Positions 26,271 through 34,972 of a stretch of 64,000 bases of DNA are shown here, one piece after another. Origin of the DNA: Mesorhizobium liriopis (lineage in GTDB: Bacteria > Pseudomonadota > Alphaproteobacteria > Rhizobiales > Rhizobiaceae). Every line of letters begins with the position of its first letter. Within the stretch, counting starts at the first letter, position 1. The notes under the pieces are model-generated. The model saw only the letters and a program-made list of their open reading frames with translations, did not search any database and had not been told where the DNA came from. The stretch lies in NCBI RefSeq assembly GCF_024053505.1, contig NZ_JAMXQS010000001.1, positions 434,001-498,000 of the forward strand. Direction: 5' to 3'. The position numbers were made by a program, and so were the translations under genes.

Positions 26271-27953
26271 CTAGCGCACGATCACCGCGCGGCCGCATGA
26301 ACCGCCGTGATAGGCGATGTCGGCTTCGCCGAGCGACAGGCCGACCGCGTCGAGAACGCCCATCAGCAGCGCATCGACGGGCGCGCTCGCTTGTTCGAGG
26401 GTCGAGGCAAGCAGAGGTTTGAGGGCGCCGCCGAGCGGCAGGCCGAGACCCAGCACTTTGACTTCGATCTCGGTGTTCTTGAGAAGCGATGCCGTCAGGC
26501 TCGCGGTCGGCGTGCGGGTGGAAACGGTTTTGACCGCGCGGGCGTCGATCTCGGTTTGCGAGAAGCTGAGCGGGGTTGCGCTGCCATCCGACACGACACG
26601 TGCGCTGCCCGTTGCCTCGACGGCGGGGAGCATGACGAGCTTCGCTGGACCGAAGCTCGGTGGGCGTGACCAGCGGTTGAGCGATTTGAGGTCAGTGGCC
26701 GCGATGCGCAGTTCGGCGATGCCCGGCCGTGCCGTCAGATCGACGCGTGTCGGTTCGCGTCGGGCGGCGCGACAGGCGAGGTCGGTCAGCGTGGCTTCGC
26801 CGTAGGCGATCTCGACATAAAGCGGCAGGTGGATGGATGCACCGAGCGGACCGCCAGGCCCAAGCAGCTTGATATCGAGCAGCAGGCGCGTCTGCGCGGT
26901 GCGGATGGTGGCACCCTTCTCACTGACGCTGAACACGGCCTGCGGCGGCTCGCCGACCGCGAGGCTGAGCGTCGCCTGGAGGATGCCGGGCAGTGCGGTG
27001 CCGAGATCGACCGCGGCAATGCGGTCGCCATTCGCAAGCTGGGCTGCGGCCTGCACGATCTGCAGCGCGTTGGCCTGAAGCTGGAAGTGGCTGGCGCCCA
27101 CCGGCAGACCCGCAAGGCTACTGTCCAACTGCACGAGCTTGGCGAGCGGAAAGGAACCGGCACGGCTGGCGCCGGCGAGCTTGCGCAGAACGGTGGCGGC
27201 CGCGGCACTCGTCGGCGGGAGCCTGGAGAGTGCTGCCGCGATGATGCCGGGTGAGGCCTCGGCCTCCAGGATGCTGCGATAGCTGCCCGCCTTGATGCCG
27301 AGCTCAGTGCCGACGCCGGCCAGAAAGGGAAGCAGATCGACTTTCGCGTCGGCCAGCGCCCGGTAGTCCATCAGCTTCAGCGACAGCTCGGTGTCGAGCA
27401 GCGATGAGAGAACCTGATTGGCGATGCCGCCTTCCAGCCGCGCGAGGCGTGAGCCGATCGTGACGGCTGCTCCGTTCGTGGTGCGCGCGATGGCCTGTGT
27501 CTCGATGGTGGGCGGTGTGATCAACGCTGTGCCGAAATGGAGCGTGCCGGGGCGGCGGAGCGTCACCTGTGCCGCGTTGGACGGCGTGGCCCCGGCCACG
27601 AAACGTTCGCCCACCTGCGTGCCGGCCTGCGGCTCATAGCGGCCCGGCTGAACGGAAATGGTGGCCTCCACGTCGAGGCTGGAGGCTGACACCGTGCCCA
27701 GCCTCGCCGCGATGCCGTTGCGGCGCACGGTCTCCAAGGCCAGGCCGCTGCCCGCGTCCGGCTGGCTCGAGGCTGCAAGAGCCGCCAGATCGGTCACGCC
27801 TTGCAGCATCCGCTTTTCGCGATAAAGCGCGCCTTGGTCGATGGCGATGGCAGTCAGCACCATGGCCGGCGGCAAAAGAAGCGCGCCCATCATGGCGATG
27901 TTGCCGCTCCGGTCGCGGACGAAGCGGCGTAGCGTGTTCCGGGTCGGCATCAT
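26271..27953 (-). CDS. TadG-like pilus assembly protein
   Basis: A 560-residue protein whose N-terminus (RRFVRDRSGNIAMMGALLLPPAMVLTAIAIDQGALYREKRMLQGVTDLAALAA) is the TadE/G-type membrane anchor found in Tad/Flp pilus and secretion loci. The long remainder is a low-similarity periplasmic region with repeated L-A-x-L-x-A stretches and no von Willebrand domain recognisable by eye. It overlaps the tadE-like gene (ATGA), so the two are co-translated. No tadZABC or flp pilin genes are in the window; this is an orphan pair. Confidence 0.8.
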   Translation of the reverse strand: MMPTRNTLRRFVRDRSGNIAMMGALLLPPAMVLTAIAIDQGALYREKRMLQGVTDLAALAASSQPDAGSGLALETVRRNGIAARLGTVSASSLDVEATISVQPGRYEPQAGTQVGERFVAGATPSNAAQVTLRRPGTLHFGTALITPPTIETQAIARTTNGAAVTIGSRLARLEGGIANQVLSSLLDTELSLKLMDYRALADAKVDLLPFLAGVGTELGIKAGSYRSILEAEASPGIIAAALSRLPPTSAAAATVLRKLAGASRAGSFPLAKLVQLDSSLAGLPVGASHFQLQANALQIVQAAAQLANGDRIAAVDLGTALPGILQATLSLAVGEPPQAVFSVSEKGATIRTAQTRLLLDIKLLGPGGPLGASIHLPLYVEIAYGEATLTDLACRAARREPTRVDLTARPGIAELRIAATDLKSLNRWSRPPSFGPAKLVMLPAVEATGSARVVSDGSATPLSFSQTEIDARAVKTVSTRTPTASLTASLLKNTEIEVKVLGLGLPLGGALKPLLASTLEQASAPVDALLMGVLDAVGLSLGEADIAYHGGSCGRAVIVR

Positions 27954-28384
27954 GCGCCTCCCATGCGGATGGTGGAGCGACGTTCGATGAGCGGGCTCGG
28001 CATGGGGATGAAGCTGAACAGGTTCCAGATCGGCAGAGCGCGGGCGTCATAGGTTGCAAGCACTTCGAATTGCGGCGCGCCATCCATGCTGTCCGCGACC
28101 GAAAGGTTGAGATGCCGCGTGTCGAGGAAGCCGTATGCGCCGCCATTGCGCTTCGCATAGTCGCTGATCAGCGTTTGGCGCTCGGCATTGTCGAGGCCGG
28201 CAACGGCTGTGCGGGCCGCGTCGGCCGCGATCTGCTCCACGGAATGGCAGGCGCTGAGATAGATGCCATAGGCGATCATGCCGGACATCAGGACGATGAA
28301 GATCGGCGCGACGATCGCCATTTCGACGGCGGCAGTGCCCGTCGTGCTGAAACGAAACCGGAGAAGTGCGGCTGACCATCTCAT
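27950..28384 (-). CDS. TadE-like pilus assembly protein
   Basis: A 144-residue protein. After a short basic leader, FRFSTTGTAAVEMAIVAPIFIVLMSGMIAYGIYLS is a classic TadE domain: G-x-x-A-V-E-x-A, then one transmembrane helix and a short periplasmic tail. TadE pseudopilins are processed by the prepilin peptidase and help assemble Flp pili. Coupled to the downstream tadG-like gene by a 4-base overlap. Its leader region (28385-28840) contains strong hairpins that could affect its expression. Confidence 0.85.
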   Translation of the reverse strand: MRWSAALLRFRFSTTGTAAVEMAIVAPIFIVLMSGMIAYGIYLSACHSVEQIAADAARTAVAGLDNAERQTLISDYAKRNGGAYGFLDTRHLNLSVADSMDGAPQFEVLATYDARALPIWNLFSFIPMPSPLIERRSTIRMGGA

Positions 28385-28609
28385 GATGGATCAGAGGTGC
28401 AGCCAAAGGTTGTATCAACCTGAAATTGTATCGTCGCGCGTGGGTTGTTCGCGGTTGTGTGGCACGAAGATGAAAGCTCGGCATCCCCGAAGAAGGAAAT
28501 GGATGCCGAGCCAGCGCGCGACAGACTAACCCCAATCGTCGCTCGCGCCGAAGACACGAGATGGCAGGAAGATAGTTTCAGGGAAAAAGCGGGGAGGGAA
28601 GAAAGGTAA

Positions 28610-28810
28610 GGCCCGGCGCTTAGGGAGAGTGGGGGGTGTGAGCGCCGGGCCAAGAGAACGTGAGGGGGTTACTCACGCCACGCGACAAAAACAGATCGGC
28701 GTGGCTTTGGGAAGCCCACATCGCCTGGAAAGTTAACACCAGCGGCGCGAAATTTGCGCTATTTTAGCGAAGAAGGGCGGCCCGGCACTAACCCCCATCA
28801 ATGCCGGGCC
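28610..28810. other. Cluster of three strong hairpins with complementary loops
   Basis: In the gene-poor gap upstream of tadE, hairpin A has 11-bp arms GGCCCGGCGCT (28610-28620) / AGCGCCGGGCC (28641-28651). Hairpin B has CGTGAG (28659-28664) / CTCACG (28672-28677) around loop GGGGTTA. Hairpin C has 9-bp arms GGCCCGGCA (28779-28787) / TGCCGGGCC (28802-28810) around a 14-base loop containing TAACCCC. The loops of B and C are exact complements over 7 bases, and A and C share the GGCCCGGC arm, so alternative folds are possible. No known RNA family is recognised. The rest of 28385-28840 shows no gene. Confidence 0.6.
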
Positions 28811-28840
28811 TATGAGGAGCGCGACAACCCCACCGCGTCC

Positions 28841-28960
28841 TCAAGTCAGAAGAGACATGAAGGCGAAGGCAGCGGCGAAGCACAGAAGCAGAGCGACAGA
28901 CAGTTTCAGCGGGAAATGATCCCGCCCTGTCAGCCTGCCCGCTGTCCCGATCTGGTGCAT
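28841..28960 (-). CDS. Small (39-residue) single-pass membrane protein candidate
   Basis: The minus strand encodes 39 residues beginning MHQIGTAGRLTGRDH and ending with a hydrophobic helix, LKLSVALLLCFAAAFAFMSLL. GCAGGAAAA sits just before the ATG as a plausible ribosome site. A strong hairpin (28779-28810) lies 30 bases past its stop. It has no recognisable family. The evidence is only the ribosome site, the single clear helix and the downstream hairpin, so it may be chance. Nothing else is seen in 28961-29257. Confidence 0.4.
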   Translation of the reverse strand: MHQIGTAGRLTGRDHFPLKLSVALLLCFAAAFAFMSLLT

Positions 28961-29257
28961 TTTTCCTGCCCCACGCTGCGATATCGAAAGCGTCGCAAAT
29001 CACGGGCCAAGTCGGAGGGACGGGCGGAATTAGTTGTTGACGCCTCCCGCAGGACGCACGACGCGCGGCACCCTCAGGCGAGAGCGAATTCGGAACGCGG
29101 CACGAAATGCCTGGCACGATCGGAACGTCCCGAACGAGTGCCGGTCGATCCGGCCAGCGACCTCAGGGTGCTCCCATAAGGACAACCGGGAAGCCGGGTC
29201 GGTCCACGCTGCGGCGCCAATGGCTCGAAAACGGGAGGTTGGCCGGACCGTCTTGTG

Positions 29258-29581
29258 TCAGCAGCCGAACTCGCCGCCGCGCAGGCATTCCGAATCGACA
29301 CAAAAGCGTTCGTCGCCGACGGTGTCGGTGTCACGCTGGCACGACGACACGCATTGGCGATAACAGGCGAGATATTCGCGGCGGTCGGTTTTCTTGATCT
29401 TGGTTCGATAGGCGGAGCAATCCTCGCCATCCTGAAGCTCGCCGCCAAGACAGCGGAAATAGCCTTCGTCGATCGTCTTGACTGTGATGCCCTGGCCGGC
29501 GCCTGTGCCGACCCAAGTGAACAGCAGGGCACCCACCGCGAGGAGTGTGGGCAGCGATTTTCCGAGGCCGGCTTTCTTCAT
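29258..29581 (-). CDS. Secreted cysteine-rich small protein
   Basis: A 107-residue protein with a signal peptide (MKKAGLGKSLPTLLAVGALLF, cleavage expected near G-A-G-Q-G). The mature part is short and has eight cysteines in spaced pairs (FRC, EDC, LAC, RQC, SSC, RFC, SEC, FGC), enough for four disulfides, so a periplasmic or secreted protein is expected. The ATG at 29581 is preferred over a GTG at 29596 because AAGGAA lies properly upstream. No family is recognised. It is followed downstream by nothing obviously related; the upstream gene is a small lipoprotein on the same strand. Confidence 0.65.
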   Translation of the reverse strand: MKKAGLGKSLPTLLAVGALLFTWVGTGAGQGITVKTIDEGYFRCLGGELQDGEDCSAYRTKIKKTDRREYLACYRQCVSSCQRDTDTVGDERFCVDSECLRGGEFGC

Positions 29582-29639
29582 CACGCGTTCCTTCACCGCG
29601 AATGATGAGGTGGTTTATGATCCCGAGATGTGCTGCGTC

Positions 29640-29939
29640 TCAGTTTCTCGGGTCATCGACGCATCGGTAAATTCTGTTGCTTCTGACTTCCGGCTTGCTC
29701 AAACTCTGGAGCTGACCTGCCGGGCACTTGCCGTTGTCGATAAGCACAGTCGCGCCGACCCGCATCAAGCGAAACGGCGGCTCATGCGTAACGACCTGCG
29801 GAACCTCGGCGCTTGCAGCACTTGTGGTCGGCGCGCCGACAGTTTGTGCGCTGCTCGTTTCCTGTGTGGTGGTTTCGGTTGTTTGACTGCAGCCAGCCGA
29901 AAAACAGGCGAGCGCCGCCATCGCGATGACGCGTTTCAT
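29640..29939 (-). CDS. Small lipoprotein of unknown function
   Basis: A 99-residue protein with a lipoprotein signal: MKRVIAMAALACFSAGC, the lipobox Cys being residue 17, followed by a Thr/Ser-rich linker (QTTETTTQETSSAQT). The C-terminal half has a small beta-rich region (PPFRLMRVGATVLIDNGKCPAGQL) with two Cys. GGAGGGGAAC precedes the ATG at 29939; the longer ORF from 30005 lacks such a site. Same strand as the Cys-rich gene, 58 bases upstream of it; they may form a two-gene envelope unit. Confidence 0.65.
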   Translation of the reverse strand: MKRVIAMAALACFSAGCSQTTETTTQETSSAQTVGAPTTSAASAEVPQVVTHEPPFRLMRVGATVLIDNGKCPAGQLQSLSKPEVRSNRIYRCVDDPRN

Positions 29940-30166
29940 GTTCCCCTCCGTCCATGTCTGTATGTGAGTGTGATGGAGGCGGGAGTGATGGAACAAGTCG
30001 CCCAACGGATGAAGCCGGCTCGCAAGAATGGTGTGCTGGCGCGGAGCTGATTCACTCTTCCGGATGATGCCTATCCGCCGATCGCGGGATCGGAATCGAA
30101 GCTGATGCTTCGAGGTGGGCTTAAATCAACCGGGAGCAATCGGGCGGGTCGGGAGCCCTCTTAAAC

Positions 30167-30243
30167 TGGTCGGAGTGGCAGGATTTGAACCTGCGACCCC
30201 GTCGTCCCGAACGACGTGCGCTACCAGGCTGCGCTACACTCCG
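30167..30243 (-). tRNA. tRNA-Pro (anticodon CGG)
   Basis: The minus strand folds as a cloverleaf: acceptor CGGAGTG pairs with CACTCCG; the D arm holds AGCGCAGCCTGGTAGCGC; the anticodon stem CGTCG/CGACG encloses loop TTCGGGA with anticodon CGG; the T arm is GGGTCGCAGGTTCAAATCC-like with the invariant GGTTCAAAT. Discriminator A is followed by an encoded CCA (30167-30169). It reads CCG proline codons. Confidence 0.95.
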
Positions 30244-30309
30244 TGACCAGTGGCCGGGCTTATAGCCAAGGCATGGGAAGCCCGCAAGCGGGCATCGGCA
30301 TCAATGTGG

Positions 30310-31773
30310 TCAATATGGGCTCTGAACGTCGCCGGTTTCCACATAGACGGATTTGAGCTGGCTGTAGTGGCCGAGCGCCGCCAGAGCGTTCTCGCGGCCG
30401 ATGCCGGATTGCTTGGCGCCGCCGAAGGGCACCTCCACGGGCGTGAGATTGTAGGCGTTGATCCAGCAGGTGCCGGCCTCGAGGTTGCCCACCACGCGGT
30501 GTGCGCGGGCGATGTCGCGCGAGAAGACGCCGGCGGCGAGGCCGAACTCGGTGTCGTTGGCGCGTGAGACGACTTCGTCTTCCTCTTCGAAGGACAGGAC
30601 CGACATCACCGGGCCGAAGATTTCCTCGCGGGCGATTCGCATGGAATCGGACACGCCGGTGAAGACGGTGGGCTCGATGAAGAAACCGCGCTCGAAGCCT
30701 TGAAGGTTGGGCACATTGCCGCCGCAGGCGAGCGTGGCGCCTTCCGATCGTCCCGTTTCAATGTAGTCGAGGACCTTGCGGTGCTGCGCTTCGGAGACGA
30801 GGGGGCCCATCTGGGTTTCGGGATCGAGCGGGTCGCCGATGCGGATGGTCTTGGTGCGCTCGACCAGACGTTCCACGAAGCGGTCATGCAGGCCGCGCTG
30901 GACGAAGACGCGGGTGCCGTTCGAGCAGACCTGGCCGGTGGAATAGAAATTGCCGAGCATCGCGCCGCCGATGGCGTTTTCGAGATCGGCGTCGTCGAAG
31001 ACGATCAAGGGCGACTTGCCGCCAAGTTCCATGGTCGCGTGCTTCATGTGCGAGCCGGCGAGGCCCATGACCTTGCGGCCCGTCGGCACCGAGCCGGTGA
31101 GCGAGACCTTGGCGACGTGGGGGTGGGAGACGAGCGACGCGCCGACATCGCCCAGGCCCTGGACGACGTTGAAGAGGCCGTCGGGCAGGCCGGCTTCGGA
31201 ATAGATCTCGGCAAGCGCCAGAGCCGAGAGCGGCGTGTTCTCGGAGGGCTTGAAGATCATCGCATTGCCCATGGCGAGGGCCGGGCCCGACTTCCAGCCG
31301 GCGATCTGGATCGGATAGTTCCACGCACCGATGCCGACGCAGACGCCGAGCGCCTCGCGCTTGGTGTAGGCGAAGGGTCCGCCGAGATCGATGAAATCGC
31401 CGTTGAAGGTGGCCACCGCGCCGCCGAGGAATTCGAGCGCATCGGCGGCGGACGGCGCGTCGGCGACAAGGGTTTCCTGAATGGCCTTGCCGGTGTCCAG
31501 CGTTTCCAGACGGGCGAGCGTGTCGTTGCGCTCGCGCAGGAGGGCGGCGGTGCGCTGGAGGATGCGGCCGCGCTCGACGGGCTTGAGGCGCGCCCAGCCT
31601 TTCTGCGCTTCGCGGGCAGATGCGATGGCCTGCTCGACGATCGCGGGGGTGGCAGCGCGGACGGTGGCGATGGTTTCAGCCGTGGCCGGGTTGATGACCG
31701 GGATAGGCGTGCCGGCGGTGTCTTCGACGAAGCGGCCGTTGATGTAATGGGACGCTTTGGGCTGGGCGTTCAT
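30310..31773 (-). CDS. betB: Betaine-aldehyde dehydrogenase
   Basis: A 487-residue NAD-dependent aldehyde dehydrogenase converting betaine aldehyde to glycine betaine. Rhizobial BetB features are [15 protein letters not shown] at the start, [22 protein letters not shown], the substrate-pocket Glu in [14 protein letters not shown] and the catalytic Cys in [14 protein letters not shown]. It is the last gene of the bet locus but is separated from betA by a 48-residue membrane protein gene and a 233-bp repeat element, so it may be less tightly co-expressed. Confidence 0.93.
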   Translation of the reverse strand: MNAQPKASHYINGRFVEDTAGTPIPVINPATAETIATVRAATPAIVEQAIASAREAQKGWARLKPVERGRILQRTAALLRERNDTLARLETLDTGKAIQETLVADAPSAADALEFLGGAVATFNGDFIDLGGPFAYTKREALGVCVGIGAWNYPIQIAGWKSGPALAMGNAMIFKPSENTPLSALALAEIYSEAGLPDGLFNVVQGLGDVGASLVSHPHVAKVSLTGSVPTGRKVMGLAGSHMKHATMELGGKSPLIVFDDADLENAIGGAMLGNFYSTGQVCSNGTRVFVQRGLHDRFVERLVERTKTIRIGDPLDPETQMGPLVSEAQHRKVLDYIETGRSEGATLACGGNVPNLQGFERGFFIEPTVFTGVSDSMRIAREEIFGPVMSVLSFEEEDEVVSRANDTEFGLAAGVFSRDIARAHRVVGNLEAGTCWINAYNLTPVEVPFGGAKQSGIGRENALAALGHYSQLKSVYVETGDVQSPY

Positions 31774-31824
31774 GTGGCGGCTCCGGGGGGTAGTGAGTGT
31801 TGTTGGGGTGGTGCGGGTGGAGAC

Positions 31825-32057
31825 GTTACCCCCACCCTGTATCTGCCTTTCGCATGGCTCAAGGCGTTCGAAACTCGAAAAGCCATCTCTATGGCTTTTC
31901 GCCGGCCCGAGGTCCGTCGTTTCTCACCCCCACAAGGGGGAGGGAGGGCGTCATCGCTGTGACTTACCTTCAAGCTAGGCCACCGGCTTCAAAATTTCGG
32001 CTTGGCGCTCACGTCCTCGCCTCCTCCTTGTGGGGAGGGGTAAGTGGTGGGGGTGAC
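31825..32057. repeat. GC-rich inverted-repeat element, copy A (long form)
   Basis: Begins GTTACCCCCACCC and ends GGTGGGGGTGAC, i.e. imperfect terminal inverted repeats, with an inner CACAAGGGGGAGGGAGGGCG block and its counterpart near CTTGTGGGGAGGGG. The same structure occurs at 43047, 54053 and 56466. This copy is about 86 bases longer: the extra piece contains a perfect 11-bp stem (31876-31886 with 31891-31901, loop CTCT). No ORF is seen inside. It separates betB from the upstream bet genes. Confidence 0.8.
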
Positions 32058-32119
32058 GTTTCAGTCTTACTGAGGCTGATCCATGATCCTCAGCAAAGCC
32101 GCGTCAGCCGTCCAAAGCC

Positions 32120-32266
32120 TCAATTCTCCTCCACCGAAATTCCCTGTTCGCCGACATTGATCTGCACGCCATCGGGTTTCGACTCTTCGCGGTAGACATA
32201 GACGCCCAAGCCGATGACGACGACCAGAAGGGCGCCGATGAGGAGGTAGAGGCCGTTGCGGTTCAT
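32120..32266 (-). CDS. 48-residue single-pass membrane protein
   Basis: Starting at ATG 32266 the minus strand reads MNRNGLYLLIGALLVVVIGL and continues GVYVYREESKPDGVQINVG to a TGA at 32120. One N-terminal transmembrane helix is followed by a basic stretch and an acidic tail, the layout of a small inner-membrane protein with its tail outside or in the cytosol. GAGAGAATTCC is a fair ribosome site. Reading frame, composition and helix look real, and similar tiny proteins are common in Rhizobiales, but no function is known. It lies between betA and betB on the same strand. Confidence 0.7.
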   Translation of the reverse strand: MNRNGLYLLIGALLVVVIGLGVYVYREESKPDGVQINVGEQGISVEEN

Positions 32267-32331
32267 GGAATTCTCTCAAAAGTTAAATGCGGGCGTCCTC
32301 TGCATCGTATGGGAGGCGTCCGCAAGACCGC

Positions 32332-33984
32332 CTAGCGGTCCGATTCCTGCCAGCGCGGGTTGATCCAGGGTTCCTGGTTGGAACGCGGCAAGGGCTGGCG
32401 GCCGAGGATGTGGTCGGAGGCTTTTTCGCCGGTCATGATCGAGGGACCGTTGAGGTTGCCGTATGTCACGCGCGGGAAGATCGATGAGTCGGCGACGCGC
32501 AGGCCCTCGACGCCGATCACGCGGCATTCGGGATCGACCACGGCAGGCGGATCGGATGCCGCGCCCATGCGGCAGGTGCCGCAGGGGTGGTAGGCGCTTT
32601 CGGCGTGGTTGCGGATAAAATCGTCGAGTTCGTCATCGGTCTGCACGTGGGAACCGGGCGAGATCTCCTTGCCGCGAAACGGGTCGAAGGCGGACTGGCT
32701 GAAGATCTCGCGGGTGAGGCGGATGGCGTGGCGGAACTCGCGCCAGTCGTCGGGATGGGACATGTAGTTGAAGCGGATGACGGGCTTTTCGCGCGGGTCG
32801 GGCGAGCGAAGCGTGACGCTGCCGCGCGACTTGGAGCGCATCGGGCCGACATGGGCCTGGAAGCCGGCGACGCCCGCCGTGGCCTTGCCGTCATAGGAGA
32901 TGGCGGCGGGGAGGAAGTGGTACTGAATGTCAGGATAATCGACGCCGGGTGCCGAGCGCACGAAGGCGGCGGCTTCGAAGTGGTTGGTGGCGCCGAGGCC
33001 CGTCTTGAAGAGCAGCCATTCTGCGCCGATGCGAGCCTTCGAGATGGGGTCGAGCACATCGTGGAGGGTGGCGGTGTCCCTGGCTTCCTGCTGGATATAG
33101 AGCTCCATATGGTCCTGCAGGTTGGCACCGACGCCGGGGCGGTCGGCGAGAACCGCGATGCCGTGTTCGCGCAGGTGGTCGGCGGGGCCGATGCCCGACA
33201 GCATCAGGAGCTTGGGCGAGTTGATCGAAGAGGCGGCAAGGATCACTTCGCGTTTCGCGTGAACCGCTTGAATCCGTTTCTGAGCTTCGAACTCGACGCC
33301 GACAGCACGTTGATTCTCGAAGAGAACGCGGCGGGCCAAGCCCCTGACGACACGGACGTTTCCGCGTCGCATGGCGGGGCGCAGGTAAGCGTTCGCGGTG
33401 GACCAGCGGCGGCCCTGATGGATGGTCTGCTCCATCGGGCCGAAGCCCTCGCCCTTGGACCCGTTATAGTCGTCGGTGGTCTCGAAGCCCGCCTGGCGGC
33501 CCGCTTCGATGAAGGCGTTGTAGAGCGGGTTGGTGCGGGAGCCGCGCTGGATGTGCATCGGGCCATCCGTGCCGCGCCAGCCAGCCTCGCCGCCATGCGC
33601 AGTTTCCATGCGCTTGAAATAGGGAAGCACGTCCGCATAGGCCCAGCCGGTCGCGCCGACTTCCGCCCAATGATCGTAGTCGCGGGCGTGGCCGCGCACA
33701 TAGACCATGCCGTTGATCGAGGACGAGCCGCCGAGCACCTTGCCGCGCGGGGTGGCGAGGCGGCGATTGTTGAGGTGTGGCTCGGGCTCGGAACTGAAGC
33801 CCCAGTCATAGGTCGCCATGTTCATCGGATAGGACAGGGCGGACGGCATCTGGATCAGCGGGCCGATATCGGTGCCGCCGAATTCGAGCACGATCACGGA
33901 ATGCTTGCCGTCCTCGCTCAGGCGATAGGCAAGGGCCGAGCCGGCGGAGCCGGAGCCGACGATCACGAAATCCGCTTCAAGCAT
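32332..33984 (-). CDS. betA: Choline dehydrogenase
   Basis: A 550-residue GMC-family flavoprotein oxidising choline to betaine aldehyde at the inner membrane. The N-terminal FAD dinucleotide motif is [40 protein letters not shown] is GMC signature 1, and [21 protein letters not shown] is signature 2. The C-terminal active-site His lies in [11 protein letters not shown] and the conserved N-L-N-G-P-S pattern follows. Its start overlaps the stop of the upstream dehydratase gene by 8 bases, so both are translated from the same bet transcript. Confidence 0.94.
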   Translation of the reverse strand: MLEADFVIVGSGSAGSALAYRLSEDGKHSVIVLEFGGTDIGPLIQMPSALSYPMNMATYDWGFSSEPEPHLNNRRLATPRGKVLGGSSSINGMVYVRGHARDYDHWAEVGATGWAYADVLPYFKRMETAHGGEAGWRGTDGPMHIQRGSRTNPLYNAFIEAGRQAGFETTDDYNGSKGEGFGPMEQTIHQGRRWSTANAYLRPAMRRGNVRVVRGLARRVLFENQRAVGVEFEAQKRIQAVHAKREVILAASSINSPKLLMLSGIGPADHLREHGIAVLADRPGVGANLQDHMELYIQQEARDTATLHDVLDPISKARIGAEWLLFKTGLGATNHFEAAAFVRSAPGVDYPDIQYHFLPAAISYDGKATAGVAGFQAHVGPMRSKSRGSVTLRSPDPREKPVIRFNYMSHPDDWREFRHAIRLTREIFSQSAFDPFRGKEISPGSHVQTDDELDDFIRNHAESAYHPCGTCRMGAASDPPAVVDPECRVIGVEGLRVADSSIFPRVTYGNLNGPSIMTGEKASDHILGRQPLPRSNQEPWINPRWQESDR

Positions 33985-34972
33985 CGGCGATGAATCCCAT
34001 GAAATCAGACAGTGCGATGTTGCCGCCGGTGGCGATCAGGACGACGGTCTTGCCCGCAACATCGAGCTTGCCGGAAAGGAGTGCTGCGGTCGTCGCCGCA
34101 CCGGACGGTTCAAGAACGAGCTTCAGCCTGTCGGCGGCGAAGCGCATGGCGGAGCGCACCTGCGCGTCGGACACGGTAAGCCCGGAAAGATTCGTTTGCG
34201 TGACGGCGGCGAATGGAGCTTCGCCCGGACGGCGAGCCATCAGGCCGTCGCAGATGGACTTTTCCTCCAAGGGCACGGTGACCCGCTCACCGGCGCGCAG
34301 GGATTGGCCCATGCCGTCGAAGCGCTCGGGCTCGACGGCGATGAGTTGGGTTTGCGGCGAGCGATAGTGGAAGGCGAGTGAGACGCCGCCGATCAGGCCG
34401 CCACCGCCCACCGAGCAGAAGAGGAGGTCGGGTTTGGCACCGAGCGCTTCGAGCTGGTCGAGCGCTTCGAGGCCGACACCAGCCTGGCCCGCAACGATCT
34501 CAGGATCGTCGAAGGGGTGGAGGAGGACGAGGCCCTCGTCTTCGGCAATCGCGCAGGCCCGTTCGGCGGCGACTTCTTCGCGGGCTCTCGTGCCGTGATC
34601 GGTGGAGATGACTTTTGCGCCATAGCCTTGCGTTGCCGCGCGCTTCGCCTCGGGCGCGTCGATCGGCATGACGATCGTGACGGGAATGCCGAGGCGTTGG
34701 CCGGCGGCGGCGAGGCCTTGGGCGAAGTTGCCGGATGAGTAGGCGACGACACCGCGTTTGGCTTCTTCGGGCGAGAGGCAGCAGAGACGCCAATAAGCGC
34801 CGCGAATCTTGAAGGAGCCTGTCCACTGGAGGGACTCGGGCTTCACGAAGACGGCCGCGGCACCGGTCTCGGCGGCGAGTGCGGGCGAGCGCAGAAGCGG
34901 CGTGAGCTGCGTCACTCGCCGCGTCTCAGTGTAGGCGCGCTGGAGGTGGGCGAGATCGGGAACCAGCGTCAT
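33977..34972 (-). CDS. Threonine/serine dehydratase-like PLP enzyme in the bet operon
   Basis: A 331-residue fold-type II PLP enzyme. The Schiff-base Lys is in [14 protein letters not shown] near residue 55, the substrate loop is [10 protein letters not shown], and the phosphate-binding glycine loop is [10 protein letters not shown]. This matches catabolic threonine dehydratase or serine racemase-like enzymes, including EutB of ectoine use, but substrate cannot be told. The ATG at 34972 overlaps the betC stop as TGATG; its own stop overlaps betA by 8 bases. It is therefore an integral member of the operon, which is unusual for betICBA. Confidence 0.85.
   Translation of the reverse strand: MTLVPDLAHLQRAYTETRRVTQLTPLLRSPALAAETGAAAVFVKPESLQWTGSFKIRGAYWRLCCLSPEEAKRGVVAYSSGNFAQGLAAAGQRLGIPVTIVMPIDAPEAKRAATQGYGAKVISTDHGTRAREEVAAERACAIAEDEGLVLLHPFDDPEIVAGQAGVGLEALDQLEALGAKPDLLFCSVGGGGLIGGVSLAFHYRSPQTQLIAVEPERFDGMGQSLRAGERVTVPLEEKSICDGLMARRPGEAPFAAVTQTNLSGLTVSDAQVRSAMRFAADRLKLVLEPSGAATTAALLSGKLDVAGKTVVLIATGGNIALSDFMGFIADA

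Noticed and set aside
28788-29363. Several frames of about 110 codons on either strand between tadE and the Cys-rich gene
   Set aside because: Arg/Ser/Pro-rich, overlapping each other and the hairpin region, no ribosome site; only the 39-residue membrane frame had supporting signals.
32587-33993. Plus-strand frame of 468 codons opposite betA
   Set aside because: The minus strand encodes complete choline dehydrogenase; the plus frame has no motif.
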